Program-made: the position numbers and the translations under genes | Shown: positions 1 through 6,735 of the stretch, piece after piece | Layout of the letters: every line of letters begins with the position of its first letter | Position numbering within the stretch: the first letter of the stretch is position 1 | Notes under the pieces: model-generated | The model's database searches: none | What the model was told of the DNA's origin: nothing | Seen by the model: the letters and a program-made list of their open reading frames with translations, nothing else | Assembly: GCA_011042755.1 (NCBI GenBank) | Contig: DRBY01000006.1 | Span: forward strand, 1 to 14,768 | From: Thermoproteota archaeon | Lineage (GTDB): Archaea; Thermoproteota; Korarchaeia; Korarchaeales; Korarchaeaceae | DNA: 14,768 nt | Direction: 5' to 3'

Positions 1-1678
1 AGCCAAAAGCCGCAGCCGCGATTCCAGCGGACAGCATCACTCCGCCGAAGTCCTTCATGTTATCGCTCCTAGCCTTCTTCAGCAGGAGCGCTCCCAATGC
101 GGCAAGTACTAAGCCGTGACCCAAGTCGCCGTACATGAAGCCGAACATCAGGGAGAACAGGATCGCGGTTACTGGAGTTGGATCCAACTCTCTAGGCTTT
201 GGTAAACCGTACATCTTATGCGTCAAGAGGCTGAAGGGTCGGAATATCCGGCTCACTTCCACATAGGTAGGCGGCTTGTCTCCTTTGCTGGGTTTTTCAA
301 ACTCGATACCAACAAAACCTGTAAGCCTATTGGAGAGCTTCTGCTTTAATTCGTCTAGTTTATCCTCCGGCACCCACCCGTGAACTAAAACGAGTTCGAC
401 TCCCTCGAGCATGTACTCTGTCTCTAGCTTCTCTGCCGCCGCCTTAGGCCTGATTTGCCTTAATCCGTAGACGATCTTTGAGAACAGCCCTTCTAGGAGT
501 TTAATGGCATCTTCCTTCTTCTTTTCTAGATCTTTCTTGGCTTGTTTGTCTGCATATCTTGAGAGCTTGTCGATCTCTTCCTTTAGTTTTGAGAGTTCGG
601 CGAGAAGAGGCTGCGCCTCCTTCACCAGCTCAGATATCCTGTAGCTCGCCTCCCCTGCCTCAACGGCCCTCACGGTAATAGCCTTCGCTCTGAAACTTGC
701 TATGGTGTCTCTGAGCCGCTGAGCCGTGTCTCCGGCCTCTTCCAGTCTCTCCAGTCCCTCCTTGATCAGTTGATCTCTCCTTGCTTCTATTGCCTCCATC
801 TCCTGCTTCAGACGCTCTAGTTTCGGCTCCCTTTCTGCTAGGAGGGGCGCTAATTCAGGAACCTTCTTGCTGGCCTCGACTATCCTCGACCACATCTGCT
901 CGACGAGCCTCATCTCAGCCAAGCTCTCTTCAGCTGACTGAGCATCTGAGAATTTAGTTAACGCTACTTTGAGGAGTTCCTCAAGGCGGGAGAGGGTTAA
1001 TTTGACTTGTTCGGCTTCTTCCTCACTCATGTGTGGTTCTATCTCCGCTAGTTCGGCCGTGAGTGGCTCTATCGACGATATAGCGCGTTTTGTAACCTCA
1101 GTTCTGTCTGAGGTGGAGGAAGAGGGGGAGAGTCCAGCCTCTACCAAGTAAATGATCCTCGCCAAGTTCCTGTCGGCCTCCAATAGGGCTCGGGCCAGCC
1201 TCAGCTTCCGTGGATCCGTCTCCAGAACGGCAGCCGCCGCCTCGTAGTACTGCCTGATCATCTCCTCTATCTCGGCTACCCTGCTCTCCAGCTCTGCCCT
1301 CCTCTTGGACAAATCTTTCAGCATTCTCTTCGCCGATGCTGCTAGGTCTAGCTCTCTCTGAACTTCTAGGAGCTGTCCTATGGCAGCATCCACATGCTCA
1401 GGTAGCGACCTTATCTCGTCGAGGCTCAGATCGTAACTGGACTGCTCAGGAGTGGGTACTCTCCCTAAATGAGCTATAACTCTCTCAGCGGCCCTTCTAA
1501 GCTCGGTGTAGAGTCTAAGATGCTCGATAGAGACATCCTCCGGCGGCTTGAGCCCTGGGATCCCCTCGGGCCTCTCCATATGAACCTCATCAAACTCTAC
1601 GAGTGCCTCCGCCAGCTCGCGACGGAGGTTCTTGGTCGTATAAGCGTAAAATTTCTTCACGGGTTTTGGAATGAGCAT
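1..1678 (-). CDS. atpI: A/V-type ATP synthase subunit I (partial, C-terminus beyond left edge)
   Basis: Membrane stator subunit (eukaryotic subunit a, archaeal I/NtpI) of the rotary A-type ATPase, which couples ion flow through the membrane to ATP synthesis or hydrolysis. About 559 residues are visible and the frame is open to the left edge. The N-terminus is MLIPKPVKKFYAYT, followed by long charged, heptad-like helices to about residue 430. A GWVPED motif (about 433) leads to the family signature LDPTPVTAILFSLMFGFMYG (about 500-520) and GDLGHGL, which open the membrane domain; most of that domain is missing. The start is firm: TAG lies directly before ATG at 1678, and a purine-rich GGGAGAGGGGAT precedes it. 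The cytoplasmic part before the signature is about 500 residues, longer than the roughly 320-400 I would expect. No other ATPase subunit is visible; the rest of the operon may lie to the left. Confidence 0.92.
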   Translation of the reverse strand, partial: MLIPKPVKKFYAYTTKNLRRELAEALVEFDEVHMERPEGIPGLKPPEDVSIEHLRLYTELRRAAERVIAHLGRVPTPEQSSYDLSLDEIRSLPEHVDAAIGQLLEVQRELDLAASAKRMLKDLSKRRAELESRVAEIEEMIRQYYEAAAAVLETDPRKLRLARALLEADRNLARIIYLVEAGLSPSSSTSDRTEVTKRAISSIEPLTAELAEIEPHMSEEEAEQVKLTLSRLEELLKVALTKFSDAQSAEESLAEMRLVEQMWSRIVEASKKVPELAPLLAEREPKLERLKQEMEAIEARRDQLIKEGLERLEEAGDTAQRLRDTIASFRAKAITVRAVEAGEASYRISELVKEAQPLLAELSKLKEEIDKLSRYADKQAKKDLEKKKEDAIKLLEGLFSKIVYGLRQIRPKAAAEKLETEYMLEGVELVLVHGWVPEDKLDELKQKLSNRLTGFVGIEFEKPSKGDKPPTYVEVSRIFRPFSLLTHKMYGLPKPRELDPTPVTAILFSLMFGFMYGDLGHGLVLAALGALLLKKARSDNMKDFGGVMLSAGIAAAAFG

Positions 1679-1748
1679 CTAGATCCCCTCTCCCGCCTAT
1701 TCTGCCCTGTATCGAGGCCGTGCTCGCCGGGAGGCGGGGTCACGCCGA

Positions 1749-1759
1749 CTTTAAAAAAG
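1749..1759. promoter_or_regulatory. TATA-like element between atpI and wecB, possibly bidirectional
   Basis: CTTTAAAAAAG sits in an otherwise GC-rich 106-bp divergent spacer. On the plus strand its centre is about 30 bases before the wecB ATG, so transcription would begin near 1780 and the mRNA would be almost leaderless. Read on the minus strand it is CTTTTTTAAAG, which could drive atpI with a leader of about 45 bases that includes its ribosome site. Assignment to wecB is the stronger of the two. Confidence 0.6.
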
Positions 1760-1784
1760 GTGGCGCGGGCCTGTCAGCGAGAGT

Positions 1785-3152
1785 ATGCCAAGAAGCCTTC
1801 TATTCTTTGTTGGAACGAGACCTGAGATCATTAAGGCTGCGCCGGTGATACACGCCCTCCAGAAGAGAGGTCTCCCAGTCGACATAGTTCACGTAGGGCA
1901 GCATTACGATAGGGAGCTCAGCAGAGTGTTTCTCGATGAGTTTCGACTGCCTGAGCCCGTCGCAGAGTTGGGTGTGGGGTCTGGAAGCCACGCCTACCAG
2001 ACGGCAGAGACGATAGTCAGAGCGGAGGAGATCTTGGGCGAGCTACTCCCAGAGGCTGTTCTGGCCGTGGGCGACACGAACGCCGTACTCGGCACAGCGC
2101 TGGCATGCACGAAGCTGGGGATTCCTTTCCTACACATCGAGGCTGGGTTGAGGAGCTTCGACTACACGATGCCAGAGGAACTCAACAGGAGGGTTGCAGA
2201 CCACCTAGCGGCTCTAAACTTCGCGCCCACTAGGAGGGCCGTGGAGAACCTGCTCAACGAGGGGATACCGCCCTCCAGAGTTAAGCTCACCGGAAACACG
2301 GTCGTTGACGCCGTTAAGACGATGCTCCCCGTCGCGAGGGAGAAGTCGAAGATCCTCAAGAAGCTCAGAGTCGATCCCTCTAAGCTGAACCTGCTGGTCA
2401 CGGTGCACAGAAGGGAGAACTTGGAGCACTCTGAGAGGCTGGCCGGCATTGTTCAGGCCCTCTTAGAGCTAGATGAGGCCCAAGTAGTGTGGCCCGTCCA
2501 TCCACACGCAGCCAGAGTCTTGAGAGAGAGGAACTTGCTAAACGACCTGCTGAGGGCTCCTCACGTCAAGCTGACGAAGCCGCTTGGATATCTAGACTTT
2601 CTAACGCTCCTCCACTCGGCTACGGCCGTCGCCACGGACTCAGGGGGCGTTCAGGAGGAAGCTCTCACCTTGGGCGTGCCCTGCGCCGTTCTTAGAGACA
2701 ACACGGAGAGGCCAGAGATCGTTGAGCTAGGCGCGGGTCTCGTCGTGGGGGCGCACCCCGGGAGGATCGTAAAGACTCTGAGAGACTTCTTCTACAATCC
2801 TGTGTGGAAGAGAAGAGCCAGAAAAGTGACAAACCCATTTGGAGATGGGAGAGCCGGGGACAGGATAGCTGAGATCGTAGCATCGATCGACCTCTCCAAA
2901 CTCGAGCCTAAGTCTCCCAAATTCGAGGAGGGAGCTCCTGTCTACGCCATTGTGCCAGTCAGAGGAAGGCTCGAAGGGATGCTGGTGTCGCAGGTAGAGC
3001 AGTCCATGAACGTGATCGTGGTGGCCGTCTACGATAGGAAGGGGAGGACTGACTACCCACACCCTAATAGGGAGTTGAGAGGGGGGGAGGTGCTGAAGGT
3101 CTTAGGTGAGCGGAGATTTGTTGGGAGGATCGGAAGTTCGGTGAGGAGGTGA
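1785..3152 (+). CDS. wecB: UDP-N-acetylglucosamine 2-epimerase (non-hydrolysing) with extra C-terminal RCK_C-like domain
   Basis: Cytoplasmic enzyme that interconverts UDP-GlcNAc and UDP-ManNAc for surface polysaccharides and glycans. The epimerase fold covers about residues 1-367: GTRPEIIKAAPVI (10-22), GDTNA (96-100), HIEAGLRS (117-124), MPEELNRR (129-136), VHRREN (207-212), DSGGVQEEA (285-293), RDNTERPE (304-311) and the usual closing NPFGDGRAGDRI. D97, E119, E131/E132 and H208 match the expected catalytic positions. Family members end at about 360-380 residues. This one has 455, and residues about 378-450 read like a TrkA_C/RCK_C domain (MNVIVVAVYDRKG, a P-H-P segment, then GGEVLKVLG). 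The ATG is preceded by a TATA box rather than a clear ribosome site, so translation is probably near-leaderless. It heads an operon with the two membrane proteins downstream. No wecC dehydrogenase is next to it. Confidence 0.93.
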   Translation: MPRSLLFFVGTRPEIIKAAPVIHALQKRGLPVDIVHVGQHYDRELSRVFLDEFRLPEPVAELGVGSGSHAYQTAETIVRAEEILGELLPEAVLAVGDTNAVLGTALACTKLGIPFLHIEAGLRSFDYTMPEELNRRVADHLAALNFAPTRRAVENLLNEGIPPSRVKLTGNTVVDAVKTMLPVAREKSKILKKLRVDPSKLNLLVTVHRRENLEHSERLAGIVQALLELDEAQVVWPVHPHAARVLRERNLLNDLLRAPHVKLTKPLGYLDFLTLLHSATAVATDSGGVQEEALTLGVPCAVLRDNTERPEIVELGAGLVVGAHPGRIVKTLRDFFYNPVWKRRARKVTNPFGDGRAGDRIAEIVASIDLSKLEPKSPKFEEGAPVYAIVPVRGRLEGMLVSQVEQSMNVIVVAVYDRKGRTDYPHPNRELRGGEVLKVLGERRFVGRIGSSVRR

Positions 3153-3156
3153 TTGG

Positions 3157-3411
3157 ATGAACGAACTCCAAACGCTTGGCTTGGTCGTGTTGTGCGCAGG
3201 AGTTCTGCTCGTGATTTTATCGCTGCTACTGCCCCCCAGAGCAGAGAGGAGAGAGGTAAGAGAGACCAGTGTAGGCGGCATCATATTGATCGGACCAATA
3301 CCAATAGTCTTCGGGAGGAACCTGACTCGAGGGATGCTGCTGTTGCTGATGGTAACTGGGCTCGTTATGGTGATAACACTGCTCGCTCTCTATGCATTCT
3401 GGGGGGGATAA
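3157..3411 (+). CDS. Small two-helix membrane protein, DUF131 / TIGR00304 type (copy 1)
   Basis: An 84-residue membrane protein of unknown function. Hydrophobic helix 1 is residues about 7-26 and helix 2 about 59-81. Between them lies a basic/acidic linker and the signature GGIILIGPIPIVFG, typical of the archaeal DUF131 (TIGR00304) family. A near-perfect ribosome site, GGAGGTGAT (3145-3153), overlaps the wecB stop and fixes the ATG at 3157, 4 bases past that stop. Co-transcription with wecB is therefore very likely. Assignment to the family rests on the GP-I-x-FG motif and topology. No biochemical role is known to me for the family. Confidence 0.8.
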   Translation: MNELQTLGLVVLCAGVLLVILSLLLPPRAERREVRETSVGGIILIGPIPIVFGRNLTRGMLLLLMVTGLVMVITLLALYAFWGG

Positions 3412-3414
3412 TGA

Positions 3415-3720
3415 GTGGTTTGGAACGCTTCAATTTCTGAGGAAGTCCAATCAGCCTTCTACAGGGCTGTAATACTGCTGCTAGGAGTCTCTCTCATATT
3501 CATGGGAACACTTCTGCTCGCGCTCGGATCACTCAGAGCCGGTGAGGCCAAGGGTGGTTTTGTGATAATTGGGCCCTTCTTCTTTGCTTACGGGGAGGAA
3601 ATACAGCCATGGGTCGTCCTCGCCCTGCTATTGATCGCAGTCGTCATGATGGCCGTCTTCTTGATCGCAGTTAAGAAGGTGCTGACGTTCCCTATAGAGC
3701 CTACAGGAGCCTCCTCCTAA
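3415..3720 (+). CDS. Small two-helix membrane protein, DUF131 / TIGR00304 type (copy 2)
   Basis: A 101-residue paralogue of the preceding gene. It has hydrophobic helices at about residues 18-40 and 64-86, separated by KGGFVIIGPFFFAYG, which aligns with GGIILIGPIPIVFG in copy 1. The GTG start at 3415 follows two consecutive stops (TAA TGA) in the same frame as copy 1, and the G-run GGGGGGAT just before it is the likely ribosome site. An ATG at 3411 opens a different frame that stops after nine codons, so it is not the start. The last 20 bases overlap the 3' end of the convergent helicase gene. Tandem copies suggest a hetero-oligomer or recent duplication; this is inference. Confidence 0.75.
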   Translation: MVWNASISEEVQSAFYRAVILLLGVSLIFMGTLLLALGSLRAGEAKGGFVIIGPFFFAYGEEIQPWVVLALLLIAVVMMAVFLIAVKKVLTFPIEPTGASS

Positions 3721-6577
3721 TGGCCTCTGACTCTCTCCTCACGAGTTCTCTGAAGAAGTCGTCATCGACCGTCGAGTGCTTTAGGAGGAGATCCCTGAGA
3801 TCTTCGGGGTCTACCCCCCTCGCGGCGGATGCAACGAGCGCGGTCTTCCCGAACCTCTTTGTCAGGAGACCCAGTCTGAAAGCACGATCGGCTAGCTCTG
3901 AGTCCGGCACGGACGGTCTACCTGTCTCCCTGGCAGCCTCCACGGCTTCAATCGCCCTCTGGGCCCACTTCCCTGAGAAGGCAGCCAAGGCCTCTGAACC
4001 GCACGCCGGGCATCTGAGCCCTTGGGTCGACTCTAAGAGAGTGCTCACCCTGATCGTGGTCCACCATGACCAGCAAGAGGGGCAGACCACCACCAAATCG
4101 GTGCTAAGGATCCTGGCTTTGGCAGTTCTAAGGAGTATCTGCTCGAGTCTCTCTGGTGGGAGTATCTCCAGATAAAATTGGGATCTTTGGAGACCGAGCC
4201 AAGCTATTGGGCTGGGTTCGCGTCCCTTCACAGTTATCAATTCAATCTCACCAGAGGAGAGTCTTTCCAAGAGAGTTCTGAGGCCCTGTATGTCGTAATC
4301 TTTGAGCAGCGACTCGGAGATGGCTTCCTCGTATACCGGCGTTCCTTCGTAGGCCTCTACGATTTTCTTCAGGCTGAGTTCCCTGACGCTTGCCCACCTG
4401 GAGACCAGCCCCATTCTCTTCGCGACCTGTAAGACTCTTACTGCAAATCTCCCCGTTCTAGGCAACACCTTAAGCAGTAGAGATTCCAAGTCCTCCGCCT
4501 TGAGCCTGTCTATAGCCTGCATAACTACCTCGACGCTGGCTGGGCGCAGGATCACTCTGTATGGGTCCTCGTTCGACAGGACTCCAAGCCCGGTTGACTC
4601 GACTATGATGTGTGAGAGGAGCCTCGACAAAGTTCTGTTAACTAGGGTTCCAGCGCAGGCGTGCACAACGACGTAATTGGAGAAGCCTTCCAGCACGATC
4701 TGCCTATCCGTGCCTGTGGGAACTCCTGAGTTGACCTGATCCTCAATGATAGCGAGCGCCCTAGTAGCATCCTCGATCGACGCGAATGGGTATTCCTCTA
4801 TCACTCTCCTAGCGGCTGCCTTTACCCCAGATCTCCTCGTCTCTTCTAGGACGAGTCGACGAATCCGGCCGACCTCGAGGGCCACGTCCATGGGCACTGG
4901 CAGATCCTCACCAACCCAGCTTGGAATGGCCCCAGTAGGATCGTCAGCCCTCGATACGATTACTCTATTCGCCTCTATTCTCCTGAAGACCCAGACAGCC
5001 CCCTTGAATACAAATTTGACCCCTGGGTACAGGTGATCAAGCACGAAAGCCTCATCGAGATATCCGATTAGCATGCCTGAGGCTTCGTCGACCACCGGGT
5101 ACCTCCTCTCGTCAGGTATCGTCGATAGATTCTCGAAGTAGTACCTGTAGGTGTTTTCCCTCCTGGCGGGGAGCGAGACAATTTCTCCATCGTCGGACAG
5201 CCAGAGGGGCCTATTCCAAGTCGAGTGGATGTATCTCAGCGTTCTGAGGAGTTCTTCCCCGCTGAGTGTCCTGAAGGGATAGGCCCTCCTAAGGGTGGCC
5301 AGCGCTCTCCTCGTGGGGAGACTCCGGTACTCCAACAACATCCCAACGACCTGGTGAAGTGCCACATCGAGAGGCTTCTGCGGGACCTTGGGTTCCTCTA
5401 GCTCACCCGACTTGGCTCGCCTACACAACGCCAGAGCTTCTAGAAATTCGTCCGGATCTGAGGCTATGATCACTCCCCTGCTGACTTCCCCAACCCTGTG
5501 GCCGCTCCTCCCAACCCTCTGCACGAGCCTGGTGGCCTGCCTCGGGGACATGTACTGGATCACGAGGTCCACATGACCCACGTCGATGCCCAACTCAAGG
5601 GAGCTTGTGGAGACGAGAGTGTCTAGCTCGCCGCTCTTGAGAGCCTTCTCTACTTCTATCCTAACGTCTCTCGAGAGTGAGCTGTGGTGAACCGCAACAG
5701 CCAGCCTGGGGAACCACCTCGAGAGCCTGTGACCGAGGGCCTCGGCCGCAGACCGTGTGTTGGTGAAGAGTAGAGTCGACTCGCTCTCGGAGACTATCGA
5801 CACGATGGTTCTGAGGCGCGACACGACCCCTGGATCGGTCGCAGCGCTGCTCGCCACCTCAACATCTTCATCTGTGACTTCTGGGTAGAGGACTTTGAGC
5901 TTCATCTCCTTAGTCGCTGTCACGTCGACTATACGGAAGGGCTCTCCATCAAAGAAGACCTTTCCAACAAGTTCAGGATTTCCTACTGTTGCTGAGAGCG
6001 CCACTACCTGAAAATGCCTTCCAACAAGCTCTTTTAGTCTCTCTAAAGCCGCCGAGAGTTGTACTCCCCTCTTATCGTCGACGAGTTCGTGAACCTCGTC
6101 TATAACGACTGCTCGTATTGCCTTCATGTGGGCTCGCAGTCTCCTGCCCACCAAGAGGACTTGAAGCGTCTCTGGAGTTGTGACGAGGACATCCGGTGGT
6201 TGGACGGCCTGCCTACGCCTCTCGGACTGAGTTGTGTCTCCGTGCCGAACTGCGACAGACAGACCAACGCTCTGGGCCATCCACCTTATCCTGTCCTTCA
6301 AGTCTCTGTTCAGAGCCCTCAGGGGCGAGATGTAAAGCAGCTTGATTCCCTCTCCTCGAGATGACTCTCGGGTTATTCGCGCTAGGAGAGGGAGCACTGC
6401 CGCCTCTGTTTTTCCATAGCCAGTTGGAGCGATCAGTAAGACATTCTCCCCGCTGAGGATTAGGGGGATGGCCTCCTCCTGCGCGGGAGTAGGCTCCACT
6501 ATCCCCCTGGCAGCCAGCGCAGATCTGATCTCTGGCGGAAGCAGGTCGAATGCTGACGTCAACGAGACTTCTGACAT
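3701..6577 (-). CDS. lhr: Lhr-type superfamily 2 helicase with C-terminal zinc-binding motif
   Basis: A 958-residue ATP-dependent DNA (possibly RNA) helicase of the archaeal Lhr family, associated with repair and replication-linked nucleic acid remodelling. Motifs in order: Q motif PTPAQEEAIP (29-38), Walker A APTGYGKTE (50-58), DEVH box (160-163), SAT (195-197), FTNTR (271-275), motif V near SSLELGID (325-332) and motif VI QRVGRSGHR (353-361). The Lhr winged-helix and beta-barrel region follows, including YFENLSTIPD and IGYLDEAFV. The C-terminal third holds a four-cysteine motif (C832, C835, C856, C859) and a helical tail with LLTKRFGKTALVASAARGV, which I recall from archaeal Lhr-like proteins. 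ATG 6577 has no clear ribosome site. It diverges from the thermosome gene, and its stop lies inside the convergent membrane-protein gene. Whether it is the aLhr1 or aLhr2 subgroup is undecided. Confidence 0.92.
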   Translation of the reverse strand: MSEVSLTSAFDLLPPEIRSALAARGIVEPTPAQEEAIPLILSGENVLLIAPTGYGKTEAAVLPLLARITRESSRGEGIKLLYISPLRALNRDLKDRIRWMAQSVGLSVAVRHGDTTQSERRRQAVQPPDVLVTTPETLQVLLVGRRLRAHMKAIRAVVIDEVHELVDDKRGVQLSAALERLKELVGRHFQVVALSATVGNPELVGKVFFDGEPFRIVDVTATKEMKLKVLYPEVTDEDVEVASSAATDPGVVSRLRTIVSIVSESESTLLFTNTRSAAEALGHRLSRWFPRLAVAVHHSSLSRDVRIEVEKALKSGELDTLVSTSSLELGIDVGHVDLVIQYMSPRQATRLVQRVGRSGHRVGEVSRGVIIASDPDEFLEALALCRRAKSGELEEPKVPQKPLDVALHQVVGMLLEYRSLPTRRALATLRRAYPFRTLSGEELLRTLRYIHSTWNRPLWLSDDGEIVSLPARRENTYRYYFENLSTIPDERRYPVVDEASGMLIGYLDEAFVLDHLYPGVKFVFKGAVWVFRRIEANRVIVSRADDPTGAIPSWVGEDLPVPMDVALEVGRIRRLVLEETRRSGVKAAARRVIEEYPFASIEDATRALAIIEDQVNSGVPTGTDRQIVLEGFSNYVVVHACAGTLVNRTLSRLLSHIIVESTGLGVLSNEDPYRVILRPASVEVVMQAIDRLKAEDLESLLLKVLPRTGRFAVRVLQVAKRMGLVSRWASVRELSLKKIVEAYEGTPVYEEAISESLLKDYDIQGLRTLLERLSSGEIELITVKGREPSPIAWLGLQRSQFYLEILPPERLEQILLRTAKARILSTDLVVVCPSCWSWWTTIRVSTLLESTQGLRCPACGSEALAAFSGKWAQRAIEAVEAARETGRPSVPDSELADRAFRLGLLTKRFGKTALVASAARGVDPEDLRDLLLKHSTVDDDFFRELVRRESEAIRRRLL

Positions 6578-6639
6578 ATGACGGTGGATTAAAACAGCGC
6601 CGTGAACACTCCGGAGGTCTCGGAGCTATTGGTAAATGG

Positions 6640-6647
6640 TTTTAAAT
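6640..6647. promoter_or_regulatory. TATA-like element in the lhr-thermosome divergent spacer
   Basis: TTTTAAAT stands in the 158-bp gap between the two divergent starts. For the thermosome it predicts initiation near 6670 and a leader of about 65 bases. Read the other way (ATTTAAAA) it could serve lhr with a leader of about 40 bases. A second AT-rich stretch, GTATATT (6681-6687), could give the thermosome a shorter leader of about 24 bases. An AT-rich block at 6589-6596 is too close to the lhr ATG to be its TATA box. Confidence 0.5.
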
Positions 6648-6686
6648 GGGGTACAGCGCGATAGTCACGCCAAGCCCTTCGTATAT

Positions 6687-6702
6687 TGAAGTGGTGAAGT
6701 GG
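6687..6702 (+). repeat. Perfect tandem octamer in the thermosome leader
   Basis: TGAAGTGG is repeated twice head to tail, 34 bases before the thermosome ATG and just downstream of the AT-rich GTATATT. CTTC at 6677-6680 can also pair with the first GAAG (6688-6691). The position suits a regulator site or leader structure, but with only two copies chance is possible. Confidence 0.5.
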
Positions 6703-6735
6703 CTGAGAAAGCGTATCTAAGAGGAGGTGAATCGT

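Noticed and set aside
969..1825. Plus-strand open frames opposite subunit I
   Set aside because: They are antisense to a continuous atpI frame with clear family motifs and have no recognisable product; the last one also overlaps the wecB start.
3153..3440. A 95-residue frame overlapping the first DUF131 gene
   Set aside because: It is a shifted frame; the overlapping gene has the ribosome site, membrane helices and family motif.
3720..6364. Several plus-strand frames inside the helicase gene
   Set aside because: They are shadows of a 958-residue helicase with intact motifs and show low-complexity Ser/Leu-rich translations.
6727..6735. GTG 6727 as the thermosome start
   Set aside because: It lies inside the AGGAGGTGA ribosome site that serves ATG 6736.
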